A stretch of DNA of 64,000 nt from Dongia deserti (GTDB taxonomy: Bacteria; Pseudomonadota; Alphaproteobacteria; Dongiales; Dongiaceae), in the NCBI RefSeq assembly GCF_003574735.1, contig NZ_QORW01000007.1, positions 62,001-126,000 on the forward strand, written 5' to 3'. A program made the translations under genes and the position numbers. Below the pieces are notes generated by a model, which saw only the letters and a program-made list of their open reading frames with translations, was not told the origin of the DNA and ran no database searches. Positions 44,321-53,628 of the stretch are shown one piece after another. How positions within the stretch are numbered: position 1 is the stretch's first letter; each line of letters begins with the position of its first letter.

Positions 44321-45460
44321 GTGAGGGAGATTGGCGTACCAAGGACTGCGACGACCGGACCGGCGCCCATTCGCGTTTTGGTCGTGGATGACTCCCATGT
44401 CATTCGCGGTCTGGTGTCGCGGTCGCTCGACAGCGATCCCGGGATCAAGGTTGTCGCCACTGCCGCGAACGGCAAGATGGCAATCGACGAAGTCACCCGC
44501 AACGACATCGAAGTCGTGGTACTCGACATCGAGATGCCGGTGATGGACGGTATGACGGCGCTGCCGCAACTGCTGGCGGCGCGGCCAGGCATGCAGGTCA
44601 TCATGGCCTCCACCCTGACGCTCAAGGGTGCCTCCATCAGCATGAAGGCGCTGTCCAAGGGCGCCGCAGACTACGTGCCGAAGCCGAGCTCGACCGGCGA
44701 AATACATTCTGCCGAGGATTTCAAGCGCGAGCTCATCTCCAAGGTGAAGAGCTGGGGCGCGGTGGCGCGCCGGCGGCGCGGCTCTGCAGCTCGCCAAGGC
44801 ACGGACGCACCGAGCGCGCCGGCGGCGCGGCGTTTCCCGGTGGGTCCGATCAAGCTGCGCGAGGTGCCGACCTTGTTCCGGCCGGACTGCATCGCGATCG
44901 GCTCTTCGACCGGCGGGCCGCAGGCCTTGTTCAAGGTCTTCCAGATGATGGGCAAGGTGACGAACCTGCCGGTTTTCGTGACGCAGCACATGCCGGCCAC
45001 CTTCACCACGATTCTGGCCGAGCATCTTGGCCAGGCAAGCGGCATGCCTGCCGCTGAGGCGAAGGACAGCGAGCCGGTGATGCCCGGCCGCATCTATGTC
45101 GCACCCGGCGATTTCCACATGACGGTTCACGCCGAAGGCGGCCGCAAGGTGCTGCGGCTCGACAAGAACCCGCCGGAGAACTTCTGCCGGCCGGCGGTGG
45201 ATCCGATGCTGCGTTCGCTCGCGAAGGCGTACAACGGCAAAGTGCTGGCGGTGATCCTGACCGGCATGGGCCAAGACGGATTGAAAGGCGGCCAGGAACT
45301 CGCGGCGGCCGGCGGCGTCATCGCCGCTCAGGATGAAGCGACCAGTGTGGTGTGGGGCATGCCGGGTTCCGTCGCTAGCAGCGGCCTGTGCAGCGCCGTG
45401 CTGCCGCTTTCCGATATCGGGCCTTATGTCCGCAAGGCCATTTCGAGGATGGCTGCATGA
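44321..45460 (+). CDS. cheB: Protein-glutamate methylesterase CheB
   Basis: 379 aa, N-terminal receiver (D69 in VVLDIEMPVMDG) and C-terminal esterase that removes methyl groups from receptors. Catalytic triad: S196 (GSSTGGPQ), H223 (TQHMPA) and the Asp in GMGQDG. It starts with GTG at 44321, GGGAG upstream. The presence of CheB and CheR implies methylated receptors somewhere in the genome. Stop overlaps cheR start by ATGA. Confidence 0.94.
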   Translation: MREIGVPRTATTGPAPIRVLVVDDSHVIRGLVSRSLDSDPGIKVVATAANGKMAIDEVTRNDIEVVVLDIEMPVMDGMTALPQLLAARPGMQVIMASTLTLKGASISMKALSKGAADYVPKPSSTGEIHSAEDFKRELISKVKSWGAVARRRRGSAARQGTDAPSAPAARRFPVGPIKLREVPTLFRPDCIAIGSSTGGPQALFKVFQMMGKVTNLPVFVTQHMPATFTTILAEHLGQASGMPAAEAKDSEPVMPGRIYVAPGDFHMTVHAEGGRKVLRLDKNPPENFCRPAVDPMLRSLAKAYNGKVLAVILTGMGQDGLKGGQELAAAGGVIAAQDEATSVVWGMPGSVASSGLCSAVLPLSDIGPYVRKAISRMAA

Positions 45461-46338
45461 CCGTGACCGATTTTGAATTCATCTGCCAGATCCTCCGGGA
45501 ACGCTCCGGGCTGGTCCTTACAAACGACAAGGCTTACCTGCTCGAAAGCCGGCTGCTGCCGGTCGCGCGCAAGTGGAAGCTGCCGACGTTCGACGATCTG
45601 GTGCGCGTCATCCGGACCAAGATGGACGAGGCGGTGATCCGTGACGTGGTCGAGGCGATGACCACGAACGAGTCCTTCTTCTTCCGCGACACCAAGCCGT
45701 TCGATCAGTTCAAGCAGCTGGTGCTGCCGGCTCTCATGAAGAGTCGCGCCGCCAGCCGCACCATCCGGATCTGGAGCGCCGCCTGCTCGAGCGGTCAGGA
45801 GCCCTATTCGCTGGCCATGATCCTCTCGGAAATGGCAGCGCAGATGAACGGCTGGAAGATCGAGATCGTCGGCACCGACCTGTCGACTGAGATCCTGGCG
45901 CGCGCCAAGGAAGGCCTGTACTCGCAGTTCGAGGTGCAACGCGGCCTGCCCATCACCATGCTGGTGAAGTATTTCGCCCAGATCGGCGACCGCTGGCAGA
46001 TCAATGCCAAGCTGCGCAGCATGGTACAGTATCGCGAGTTCAACCTGCTGCACGATCCGATGCAGCTCGGCCGGTTCGACGTGGTGTTCTGCCGCAACGT
46101 GCTCATCTATTTCGACCAGCCGACCAAGACGCGCGTGCTCAACAGTGTCGCCAAGGTCATGCCGGAGGACGGGTTCCTCTTCCTCGGCGGCGCGGAGACC
46201 GTGCTCGGCATCACCGACAAGTTCCAGATGGTGCCGGGCCAGCGCGGCGTCTATGGCGTTGCCTCCGCCGCCGCCAGCGGCGCGCGCCAGCCGATGCCGA
46301 GCTTCCCGATCGCAGCCGCCGCCGGCGCGCCTCGGTAA
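45457..46338 (+). CDS. cheR: Chemotaxis methyltransferase CheR
   Basis: 293 aa. N-terminal helical domain (FEFICQILRERSGLVL), then a SAM methyltransferase domain with IWSAACSSGQEPYSLAM and VGTDLSTEILARAK, and the FDVVFCRNVLIYF strand. Methylates receptor glutamates. I start at ATG 45457, within the cheB stop; the ORF to 45388 is only an extension. It ends the five-gene unit and is followed by the hairpin at 46360. Confidence 0.95.
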   Translation: MTVTDFEFICQILRERSGLVLTNDKAYLLESRLLPVARKWKLPTFDDLVRVIRTKMDEAVIRDVVEAMTTNESFFFRDTKPFDQFKQLVLPALMKSRAASRTIRIWSAACSSGQEPYSLAMILSEMAAQMNGWKIEIVGTDLSTEILARAKEGLYSQFEVQRGLPITMLVKYFAQIGDRWQINAKLRSMVQYREFNLLHDPMQLGRFDVVFCRNVLIYFDQPTKTRVLNSVAKVMPEDGFLFLGGAETVLGITDKFQMVPGQRGVYGVASAAASGARQPMPSFPIAAAAGAPR

Positions 46339-46741
46339 GACCTCTCGACATCGCAAACAAAATCGCCGGGCGAAAGCCCGGCGATTTGCATTTTGATCCT
46401 TTGCTCTCTGGTTTTGATCGGAGCAAGGCGAAAGCAGCCTCCCCGGCGGGATCGATGTGCCAGAAGAAGGTATGGTTCTGTCTCGTCCCGTCAGCCAATT
46501 GCTCGGTGAAGAAATCGTAGATCAGCGGAAACTTTCCGCCGGCAGGAAGGTCCATGAAAGTGGGGGCGATAGCCTGACTGCGCCGTGAGACGATTGTTCC
46601 AGCCGCCTTCGCCGCCGGACCATCGATTGGAGGTCGACCGGGCATCGACCGGATGCAGAGGCCGGTTCCGTCGGCCCCGGCCGCCCCAGCATCCAGATTG
46701 AGAACGAGGACAATCAGCAGGTATCGAAGCGATGCTCTCAT
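46211..46741 (-). CDS. Possible secreted hypothetical protein, doubtful
   Basis: The ORF begins with a plausible signal peptide (MRASLRYLLIVLVLNLDAGA) and about 90 residues of ordinary composition, then reads through the hairpin at 46360 and into the antisense strand of cheR, giving an arginine-rich tail. The last 60 residues are therefore not natural. Either the true 3' end was lost by a frameshift near 46390, or the ORF is chance. I keep it for the signal peptide, at low confidence. Not recognised. Confidence 0.3.
   Translation of the reverse strand: MRASLRYLLIVLVLNLDAGAAGADGTGLCIRSMPGRPPIDGPAAKAAGTIVSRRSQAIAPTFMDLPAGGKFPLIYDFFTEQLADGTRQNHTFFWHIDPAGEAAFALLRSKPESKGSKCKSPGFRPAILFAMSRGLTEARRRRLRSGSSASAGARRWRRRRQRHRRRAGPAPSGTCR
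46360..46387 (+). terminator. Hairpin after cheR
   Basis: 12-bp stem AAATCGCCGGGC / GCCCGGCGATTT closed by GAAA, then TGCATTTTG. It lies 22 bp after the cheR stop and is likely its terminator. The inner 24 nt are repeated at 46840. Confidence 0.7.
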
Positions 46742-46839
46742 GCGGACTACATCAGTCTGCGAAATAGGTGGAAGTATGGCTATCGAGCGAAATCATCTGT
46801 ACGGAGCGGCAGTTCGCCATGAATAGGCCATAAAATGGC

Positions 46840-46863
46840 ATCGCCGGGCGAAAGCCCGGCGAT
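46840..46863 (-). terminator. Hairpin after ctrA, copy of the cheR one
   Basis: Inner stem ATCGCCGGGC / GCCCGGCGAT with GAAA loop, 24 nt identical to the hairpin at 46362-46385. It lies 23 bp after the ctrA stop on the minus strand; a T-rich CCATTTTA follows there. Confidence 0.65.
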
Positions 46864-46885
46864 TTGTCTTGATCGGTTGGACGAG

Positions 46886-47611
46886 CTAAGCGCTGGCGCC
46901 TTCGACCTTCTTGGCGCCGTTGCCGGTTCGGGCCTCTTCGGGATCCCGCAGCACGTAGCCGCGGCCCCAGACCGTCTCGATGTAGTTCTCGCCGCCGGTA
47001 GCATTGCTGAGCTTCTTGCGAAGCTTGCAGACGAACACATCGATGATCTTCAGCTCCGGCTCGTCCATCCCACCATAGAGGTGGTTGAGGAACATCTCCT
47101 TGGTCAGGGTCGTGCCCTTGCGCAGGGAGAGGAGCTCGAGGATTCCGTATTCCTTTCCGGTCAGATGCAGCGGCTGGTTCTCCACCTCGACGGTGCGCGT
47201 GTCGAGGTTAACCGTCAGCTTGCCGGTCTTGATCACCGATTCCGAATGGCCCTTGGAGCGACGCACGATCGCCTGGATGCGCGCCAGCAGCTCGCGCCGG
47301 TCGAAGGGCTTCGTCAGGTAATCGTCGGCGCCGAAGCCGAGACCTTTGATCTTATTGTCCAGCTCCGATAGACCGGACAAGATCAGGATTGGCGTATTGA
47401 CACGCGAGGAGCGCAGGCGGCGCAACACCTCGTACCCGTCGATATCCGGCAGCATCAAATCCAGGATGATGATGTCGTAATCGTAAAGCTTGCCGATCTC
47501 GAGCCCGTCTTCGCCGAGGTCGGTCGTGTCAACAATGTAGCCCTCAGACTTGAGGATCAGTTCGATGCTCTGAGCGGTGTTGGCATCGTCTTCAACTAGC
47601 AACACTCGCAT
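46886..47611 (-). CDS. ctrA: Cell-cycle transcriptional regulator CtrA
   Basis: 241 aa OmpR-type response regulator, master regulator of the alphaproteobacterial cell cycle and motility. Receiver MRVLLVEDD with phospho-acceptor D51 (LDLMLPD) and DNA-binding winged helix with [17 protein letters not shown] and [14 protein letters not shown] 47611 gives the standard N-terminus; the ORF to 47692 is an extension. The C-terminus ends KVEGASA. Divergent from fliI across a 295-bp region with several TTAA elements. Phosphate comes from CckA through ChpT, encoded at 39.6 kb. Confidence 0.97.
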   Translation of the reverse strand: MRVLLVEDDANTAQSIELILKSEGYIVDTTDLGEDGLEIGKLYDYDIIILDLMLPDIDGYEVLRRLRSSRVNTPILILSGLSELDNKIKGLGFGADDYLTKPFDRRELLARIQAIVRRSKGHSESVIKTGKLTVNLDTRTVEVENQPLHLTGKEYGILELLSLRKGTTLTKEMFLNHLYGGMDEPELKIIDVFVCKLRKKLSNATGGENYIETVWGRGYVLRDPEEARTGNGAKKVEGASA

Positions 47612-47906
47612 GGCCCCAAACTCCCAGCGATAGCTCACGACGACATTAATACAGATAAATGTTAACCATTTATCCCCAGGAAAGTAAAGCAATGATCGCA
47701 GAAAGCCGCAGATTTCCGTGGGTGGCGCACCAATTATCCACAGCCCGCCAGTTCGGTCTACATCTCATTTTCGGTAGTTAACTCATTGATAACTCTCCGG
47801 GAATTTGTAGCACGCCTGAGCTTAACTTTAACCGCTGGTTAATCACGTTTGGCTAGAGTCGCAGGCGAGGGTCACACTTACTGGGGCAACTTGGGCAATT
47901 TGGGGC
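47612..47906. other. ctrA/fliI divergent regulatory region
   Basis: 295 bp, clearly AT-richer than the genes around it, with TTAA half-sites near 47645, 47661, 47778 and 47822 besides the full box. No gene. Likely holds the ctrA promoters and the fliI promoter. Confidence 0.7.
47828..47842. promoter_or_regulatory. CtrA box upstream of fliI
   Basis: TTAA-CCGCTGG-TTAA, a perfect match to the CtrA consensus TTAA-N7-TTAA. It lies 64 bp before the fliI start and 216 bp before the ctrA start, suiting both activation of fliI-fliJ and autoregulation. Confidence 0.7.
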
Positions 47907-49298
47907 ATGGCGCACGCGCTCCCAATCGAAGACATCCTGCACGACATTGAGCGAATCCCCGACCGACGCGTCTACGGCCGCGTCGCGGCGATCCTTGGCA
48001 TGCTGGTGGAGATCGCCGGCATCGATGGATCGCTCGCCATCGGGGCGCGCTGCGACCTGCTTGACCGGGCCAATCGCCGGATCGGTTGCGAGGTGGTCGG
48101 TTTCCGGAACGGCCGTGCCCTGGCTCTGGCCTTCGGCGCGCTGGAAGGCGTCGGGCTGGGCAGCAAGGCCATCGTGGTCGAGAACGATCCGGTGGCGTGG
48201 CCGAGTCGCGCCTGGCTCGGCCGGGTGATCAACGCGCTGGGCGAGCCGATCGACGGCAAGGGGCCGCTGCCTGCCGGTAAGATCCCGATGCGGATCCGCA
48301 ATGTCCCACCGCCAGCGCATGCTCGTGGCCGGGTCGGCGAGAAGATCGATCTCGGCGTCCGCTCGATCAACACGTTCGCGACGTGCTGCCGCGGGCAGCG
48401 CATGGGCATCTTCGCCGCCTCGGGCGTCGGCAAGTCGGTGCTGCTGTCGATGATGGCGCGCTATGCCTCGCTCGACGTCAACGTCATCGGCCTGATCGGT
48501 GAGCGCGGCCGCGAGGTGCAGGAGTTCATCGAGGACGAGCTTGGTCCGGAGGGCCTGGCGCGCAGTGTCATCGTGGTGGCGACGTCGGATGAATCGCCCT
48601 TGATGCGCCGCCAGGCGGCGCAGATGAGCTTGACGGTCGCCGAATATTTCCGCGACCAGGGTGACCACGTGCTGTGCATGATGGACAGCGTCACGCGCTT
48701 CGCGATGGCGATGCGGGAGATCGGCCTGTCGGTCGGCGAGCCGCCGGCGAGCAAGGGCTATACGCCTTCCACCTTCGCGGAGCTGCCGCGCCTCCTGGAG
48801 CGCGCTGGACCGGGCCTTTCCGGATCCGGCAGCATCACGGGGCTCTTCACGGTCTTGGTCGAGGGTGACGATCACAACGAGCCGGTCGCCGATGCGGTGC
48901 GCGGCATCCTCGACGGCCACATCGTGCTGGAACGCAGCATAGCGGAGCGCGGCCGCTATCCAGCGGTCAATGTGCTGCGATCGCTCTCGCGCACCATGCC
49001 GAACTGCAACACCGACGCGGAGACGGAGATCGTGCGGCGCGCGCGCCAGCATCTGTCGGTCTACGAGGATATGGCGGAGCTGATCCGCCTCGGCGCCTAC
49101 CGCAAGGGCACCGACCCGCAGGTGGACGAGGCGATCCGGCTATTCGAGCCGCTCGAGATATTCCTCGGCCAGAGGCGGTCCGACCGGACCGACCTTCAGA
49201 CCGGCTACAACCTGCTCGCCGACATTGTCGGCCTGCCGCATCCTGATGCCGAGCCACCGGCCAAGATTGGCAAGATCGGGCCCAAGGTGATCTCGTGA
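47907..49298 (+). CDS. fliI: Flagellar type III export ATPase FliI
   Basis: 463 aa ATPase of the flagellar export apparatus. Walker A ASGVGKS (171-177), the [12 protein letters not shown] loop and Walker [14 protein letters not shown] lie in order; the N-terminal beta-barrel (about 20-95) and C-terminal helical domain are complete. AGEGARD-type arginine finger region is in the usual place. Starts at 47907 under the CtrA box and overlaps fliJ by GTGA. Confidence 0.96.
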   Translation: MAHALPIEDILHDIERIPDRRVYGRVAAILGMLVEIAGIDGSLAIGARCDLLDRANRRIGCEVVGFRNGRALALAFGALEGVGLGSKAIVVENDPVAWPSRAWLGRVINALGEPIDGKGPLPAGKIPMRIRNVPPPAHARGRVGEKIDLGVRSINTFATCCRGQRMGIFAASGVGKSVLLSMMARYASLDVNVIGLIGERGREVQEFIEDELGPEGLARSVIVVATSDESPLMRRQAAQMSLTVAEYFRDQGDHVLCMMDSVTRFAMAMREIGLSVGEPPASKGYTPSTFAELPRLLERAGPGLSGSGSITGLFTVLVEGDDHNEPVADAVRGILDGHIVLERSIAERGRYPAVNVLRSLSRTMPNCNTDAETEIVRRARQHLSVYEDMAELIRLGAYRKGTDPQVDEAIRLFEPLEIFLGQRRSDRTDLQTGYNLLADIVGLPHPDAEPPAKIGKIGPKVIS

Positions 49299-49708
49299 GC
49301 GGGCTCGACCAGCTGATACGGCTGCAGCGCTGGACGCTGGACGAGAAGCGGCGCCAGGCCAGCGATCTCGAGCTGCTGATCGAGCGGCTGGTGCAGGACA
49401 TCAACAAGCTCGACGACCAGGTCGAGCGCGAAATCGAAGCCTCGCGCGCCAATATCGAGCTGCAGCGTCAGCTGCCCGGCTATCGGCAGATGATGAAGGG
49501 CCGCCGCGAACGGCTCGACAAATCGCTGCACGACCTGCGCGGCGAGCTGGAGAAGCTGCGCGAGCAGATCACCGAGGCCTTCTCCGAGCTCAAGAAGACC
49601 GAGCAGACCGTGAAGAACCGCGAGCAGCGCCAGCGCCTCGCCGAACGCCGCAAGGAGCAGGCCGCCAACGACGAGGTCGGCCTACAGCTGCACCGGCGGA
49701 AGGGGTGA
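49295..49708 (+). CDS. fliJ: Flagellar export protein FliJ
   Basis: 137 aa, almost entirely a coiled coil ([20 protein letters not shown] through [19 protein letters not shown]), typical of FliJ, the stalk subunit that couples FliI to the FlhA gate. It starts at GTG 49295, inside the fliI stop. Ends before the palindromic repeat copy B. Confidence 0.92.
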   Translation: MSGLDQLIRLQRWTLDEKRRQASDLELLIERLVQDINKLDDQVEREIEASRANIELQRQLPGYRQMMKGRRERLDKSLHDLRGELEKLREQITEAFSELKKTEQTVKNREQRQRLAERRKEQAANDEVGLQLHRRKG

Positions 49709-49716
49709 CGGCGGCC

Positions 49717-49875
49717 CTTCTCCGGGCGCCAAGGGCTATCGCATATGAAGAACGCGCGCTGCGATCTCCTCCTCCAAATTGGGGAGGTTAGGGAAGGGGA
49801 AGCCGCGTTTCGGTGGGGACAGTTATCGCTCTCTTCCCCACCCTGACCCTCCCCCAGTGTGGGGGAGGGGAATGA
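49717..49875. repeat. Palindromic intergenic repeat, copy B
   Basis: About 160 bp sharing the gaagaacgcgc, GGGGAGGTTAGGG, GGGGAAGCCGCGTTT and CCCCACCCtGACCCTCCCC blocks, in order, with copy A at 22461. The inner arms pair; the outer right arm seen in copy A is missing here. It lies between fliJ and the ABC transporter operon, which converge on it. Confidence 0.75.
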
Positions 49876-49922
49876 TGCTCGGTTGCCTAAGTGCGATGAC
49901 CGCGCCTTCGCGCCCGCATCTC

Positions 49923-50747
49923 TCAGACGGTTCCGCCCAGCTCCTCGTCGAGCTGCTGGAGCTCCTTGTCGCCGGCCATCATGATCTGCAGCCGGTCCAG
50001 CGTGATCTCCGACTTCTTGAACGTGCCGAGCGTCTTGCCGCGGTTGAGGATCGTGAAGCGGTCGCCGACGGCGTAGGCGTGGCGGACGTTGTGCGTGATG
50101 AAGATGATCCCCAGCCCCTTCTGCCGCAGTTGGCGGACATATTTCAGGACCATCGAGGTCTGGGCGACGCCGAGCGCTGAGGTCGGCTCGTCGAGGATCA
50201 ACACCTTGGCGCCGAAATGGACCGCGCGCGCGATGGCGACGCACTGGCGCTCGCCACCGGACAGCGTGCCGACGTGCTGCTGCGGATCACGCACGTTGAT
50301 GCCGATCTGGCGCATCTCCTCGCGTGCGATCTGGTCGGCATGCTCCATGTCGATGAAGGAGAACGGGCCGACGCGCCACTTCACCGGCTCGCGTCCCAGG
50401 AAGAAGTTGCGGGTGATCGAGAGCAACGGGATCATCGCCAGATCCTGGTAGACCGTCGCAATGCCGCGATCGAGCGCGTCGCGCGGGCTGCCGAAGGAAA
50501 CCTGCTCGCCTTCGACCATGAAATCGCCATTGGTGGGACGGAATACCCCCGAGAGTGTCTTGATCAGTGTCGATTTGCCGGCGCCATTGTCGCCGAGCAG
50601 GCAGTGCACCTCGCCCGCATGGAGGGTAAGCGAAACACCGGCCAGCGCGATCACCGGCCCGAAATGCTTCACGAGGTTGTGGACCTCGATCAGCGCCCGT
50701 CCCGGCTGCGGGGTGGGCGCAATGGGGCGTATATCGGTGGCTGTCAT
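49923..50747 (-). CDS. Sugar ABC transporter ATP-binding protein
   Basis: 274 aa, one ATPase domain, of the FrcA type. Walker [11 protein letters not shown]-loop in VYQDLAM, signature LSGGE, Walker B VLILDEPT and H of FITHN are all present. Single-domain ATPases of this kind serve fructose or ribose import; most sugar importers have double ATPases. Third gene after the binding protein and the permease. Confidence 0.93.
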   Translation of the reverse strand: MTATDIRPIAPTPQPGRALIEVHNLVKHFGPVIALAGVSLTLHAGEVHCLLGDNGAGKSTLIKTLSGVFRPTNGDFMVEGEQVSFGSPRDALDRGIATVYQDLAMIPLLSITRNFFLGREPVKWRVGPFSFIDMEHADQIAREEMRQIGINVRDPQQHVGTLSGGERQCVAIARAVHFGAKVLILDEPTSALGVAQTSMVLKYVRQLRQKGLGIIFITHNVRHAYAVGDRFTILNRGKTLGTFKKSEITLDRLQIMMAGDKELQQLDEELGGTV

Positions 50748-50754
50748 CTCTCTG

Positions 50755-51888
50755 TCATCGCTCTGCCGTCACCCTGCGCCGGATCATGTTGTTGAACAGC
50801 ACGGCCACCAGCAGCATCGTGCCGAGGAAGACGCGGAACCAGTCGTTGGGCACGCCGGTGTAGAGGATGCCCTGCTGCACGACGCCGAAGATCAGCGCGC
50901 CGAACATGGCGCCAATGATCGAGCCGTAGCCGCCGGTCAGGAGGCAGCCGCCGATCACCGCGGCGATGATTGCCTCGAACTCCTTGAGCAGGCCGCGGTC
51001 GGAGGCGGCCGAGCCGAACTCGAACACCTGGCAGGCGGCGTAGACCGTCGCGCAGAACGCGGTGAACATGAAAAGCGAGATCTTCACCCGGTTCACCGGC
51101 ACGCCGACATTGCGCGCCGCATTGGCATCGCCGCCGGCGCCGAAGATCCAATTGCCCACCCTGGTCTTGGTCAGGATGATGTGCGCAGCGATCGCCAGCG
51201 CCAGCGCCCAGACGATCACCATCGGTATGCCGTTGACGATCGGCTCGCCGTTCGGCAGGCGATCAATCAGGTTGTTGCCGGCGAGCCAGACGAAGAACGA
51301 ATTGCCGACCGTCCCGGCAAAGAGCCAGGTGACGAAGCTGTCGCCCGCGGCTTCCTTGACGCCGGAGACGATCGTGCGGTTGGAGAACAGAACAGACAAC
51401 GCGATGGTCAAGCCGCGTAGGATATAGAGCGAAGCCAAGGTGACAATGAAGGACGGCAGGCCAGTGCGAACCGTGATCAGGCCGTTGAGGAAGCCGATGC
51501 CGAGCGCGCCCGCGAAGGCGAAGAGTACGCTAAGCTCGACGGGCCAGCCGAAATAGACGGTGGGCAGGGCCATCATCATCCCGGCAAAACCGATCATCGA
51601 ACCGACCGAGAGGTCGAACTCGCCGCCAATCATCAAGAGCGCCGCGCCAATCGCCACGATCATGAGCTGGGCACTGACCGTCGCCCAGCTCATCATGCCA
51701 TCGGCGGCGAACATGCCGGTATTGCCGGCCGTTGCACCGAAGAAGGCGAAGACGAGCACGACGCCGGCAAACGCACCGAGCGCCGGCCGGGCCATCAGGC
51801 GTTGGATCGGCGACTGGTGCGCCAGACGCTCGTCGCCGATGGTGGCGGCGGGTTTGCGATCTGGAGTGGCTGTGGACTGCTCTGCCAT
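50755..51888 (-). CDS. Sugar ABC transporter permease
   Basis: 377 aa, eight to ten helices, of the ribose/fructose-type permease family (BPD_transp_2), with [17 protein letters not shown] near residue 110 and SGVKEAAGD. The cytoplasmic loop [18 protein letters not shown] is the ATPase-docking (EAA-like) segment. It lies between the binding-protein and ATPase genes. Confidence 0.92.
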   Translation of the reverse strand: MAEQSTATPDRKPAATIGDERLAHQSPIQRLMARPALGAFAGVVLVFAFFGATAGNTGMFAADGMMSWATVSAQLMIVAIGAALLMIGGEFDLSVGSMIGFAGMMMALPTVYFGWPVELSVLFAFAGALGIGFLNGLITVRTGLPSFIVTLASLYILRGLTIALSVLFSNRTIVSGVKEAAGDSFVTWLFAGTVGNSFFVWLAGNNLIDRLPNGEPIVNGIPMVIVWALALAIAAHIILTKTRVGNWIFGAGGDANAARNVGVPVNRVKISLFMFTAFCATVYAACQVFEFGSAASDRGLLKEFEAIIAAVIGGCLLTGGYGSIIGAMFGALIFGVVQQGILYTGVPNDWFRVFLGTMLLVAVLFNNMIRRRVTAER

Positions 51889-51988
51889 ATGCGCTCGTGT
51901 CCTGCGAGATGTGGCATGGCGGGCGCAAGGCGCCCACGCGGATGTGGAGAGATGCCGGCGGGCTCGCGCCCGCCGGCGACCGCTGCGC

Positions 51989-52945
51989 CTAGCGATACTC
52001 GCCGGCGAGCTTCTCGACCAACTCGATGTTGGCCTTGGTGACGAAGCCGGGACCGGTGTTGATGTTGTTGGCCGGCATCACGCCATAGCGCGCATGTTGC
52101 GTGAGCAGCACCACAGGCAGGTAGCCCTGGAGATAGGGCTGCTGATCAATGGCGGCGTCCATGATGCCGTCCTTGATCGCCTGCGAGATGTCGCTGTCGA
52201 GGTCGAAGGTGATGAAGCTCTTGTACTTCTGGGCGGACGAGGTGTCGCGCAGCAGCTTGATCACCGGATCGGCCGAATTCGGGCCGAGCGTTAGAATGCC
52301 GTCGGTATCGGGATTGGCGGTCAGATAGGCCTTCACACGGTTATAGACCTCGGTCGGGTCCTGGCCGGAATCGAGCATCTGGCTGCCGAGCTTGACGCCC
52401 AGCGCGTCAGCATAACCCTGGCAGCGCTCAACCGAGGCCGTGTTGGTGATGTAGTGGTTGACGCACACGAACTTCGTCACTCCGGCTTCTTTCGCGCGTT
52501 CGCCGGCACCCTTGCCCGCGTCGTATTCCGGCTGGCCGATATGCATCAGCGCGCCGATCTTCTTCGACTCTTCGGCCGTGCCGGAATTGACGGTCAGGAC
52601 GGGAATGCCCTTGGCGAGGGCGGCCTTGAGCGGACCTTCCAGGACGCCGTAGTCAGCGATCGTGCTGATGATGCCGGTCGGGTTGGACGCGGTCGCCTGC
52701 TCGATGATGCGCGCCATGTCGGCGATGTCGCCGGTCGAGGGGTTGCGATACTCGACCTTCACGCCGAGATCCTTCTCGGCGTTCTTCAGCGCGTTCTTGA
52801 TCGTGTTCCACCACGAATCCGAATCCGGCGCATGGCTGACGAAGACGAAGCGCTCGCCTTCGGCGCTGGCGGTGGTGGCGAAGCCAACCAGGGGCAGCGT
52901 CAACGCTGCCGCGAGTAGGGCTCTTCGAATGATTCCGGTCTTCAC
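51989..52945 (-). CDS. Periplasmic sugar-binding protein of ABC transporter
   Basis: 318 aa from GTG 52945, which has AGGAGG eight bases upstream; the ORF to 53476 is a read-through. A signal peptide (MKTGIIRRALLAAALTLPLV) is followed by a periplasmic-binding fold of the ribose-binding type, with FVFVSHAPDSDSWWN and the linker FVCVNHYITNTASVERCQGY. The specific sugar is not clear; fructose is a reasonable guess because the ATPase resembles FrcA. First gene of the operon. Confidence 0.93.
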   Translation of the reverse strand: MKTGIIRRALLAAALTLPLVGFATTASAEGERFVFVSHAPDSDSWWNTIKNALKNAEKDLGVKVEYRNPSTGDIADMARIIEQATASNPTGIISTIADYGVLEGPLKAALAKGIPVLTVNSGTAEESKKIGALMHIGQPEYDAGKGAGERAKEAGVTKFVCVNHYITNTASVERCQGYADALGVKLGSQMLDSGQDPTEVYNRVKAYLTANPDTDGILTLGPNSADPVIKLLRDTSSAQKYKSFITFDLDSDISQAIKDGIMDAAIDQQPYLQGYLPVVLLTQHARYGVMPANNINTGPGFVTKANIELVEKLAGEYR

Positions 52946-53196
52946 GTGCTTATCCTCCTGTCGCATGTGAGCCGCCATCACGGCGATGGCCGACGCGTTG
53001 GAAGCGCACCTTCTCCCGGCGCCGCTGGGCGGGCCAGGAGCCATCCGTCGCCTGGAGTCCGGGTTCTTGACCGCGCGCGGGCTGCAAGCCGGTCGCAGCC
53101 TCCGCAATAGGAACGAGCCATTTCGCCGATTTCGGCGGGCGGCCCACCCTTCCTCCCAACGGGCGCGGAATGTTTGCGCCTCTGTTTTCATTTTCT

Positions 53197-53212
53197 TGGA
53201 ATATATATTCCA
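53197..53212. promoter_or_regulatory. Perfect palindrome at the ABC operon promoter
   Basis: TGGAATATATATTCCA, a 16-bp perfect palindrome 252 bp upstream of the binding-protein start. On the minus strand TTGACT (53233-53228) lies upstream so that the -10 would fall within the palindrome. A repressor there would block the ABC operon. No regulator gene is adjacent. Confidence 0.55.
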
Positions 53213-53282
53213 CGGAGCCGGTGCGGGAGTCAATACGCCTGCGGCACCAGGCGTGCCTGTTCCGCGCGGCGCAGCCGGCCCC

Positions 53283-53432
53283 TCAGCGGACGCGGTATTT
53301 GCTGGCGTAATGCGTGCGAAGGATCTTTCGCACCTGCTGTGCGACGCGCGTGTTGGCGCCGACCAGCCGATCGCTGCGGGAGCCTTGAGGCTTCGGTCCT
53401 TCGGTGCTTTGTTTCCGTGGCTTACGTGCCAT
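53283..53432 (-). CDS. Possible small basic protein
   Basis: 49 aa, from an ATG at 53432: MARKPRKQSTEGPKPQGSRS and a basic helical end TRVAQQVRKILRTHYASKY. Composition suggests a small nucleic-acid binder, but there is no ribosome site and no recognised family. Kept at low confidence because the region is otherwise empty. Confidence 0.25.
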   Translation of the reverse strand: MARKPRKQSTEGPKPQGSRSDRLVGANTRVAQQVRKILRTHYASKYRVR

Positions 53433-53628
53433 GGCGCAGAGCTGGGATGGAGCTGGCGCCCATTCAAGAACGCCATTACACACGAAACAAAGGTGAATTC
53501 GTGCGCAGGTCAGGCCAGTGGTGCCGCACCTAGTAACGAATACCCGTTCCGGTCTTTGACCGCCTTGACCGCCCTTTGAACTTGCCGTTAGACGGGGCCA
53601 TGGGACCATCACAGTATGCGAGGTCTCC

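Larger units (their letters stand above)
52946..53628. other. Gap with operator and one doubtful small ORF
   Basis: 683 bp between the ABC operon and the membrane protein. It contains the ABC promoter region with the perfect palindrome at 53197 and a possible small minus-strand ORF at 53283. The longer plus-strand ORF 52986-53579 looks like chance. Confidence 0.5.

Noticed and set aside
52986-53579. 197-codon plus-strand ORF upstream of the membrane protein
   Set aside because: Crosses the palindromic operator and the ABC promoter; no ribosome site, domain or leader.
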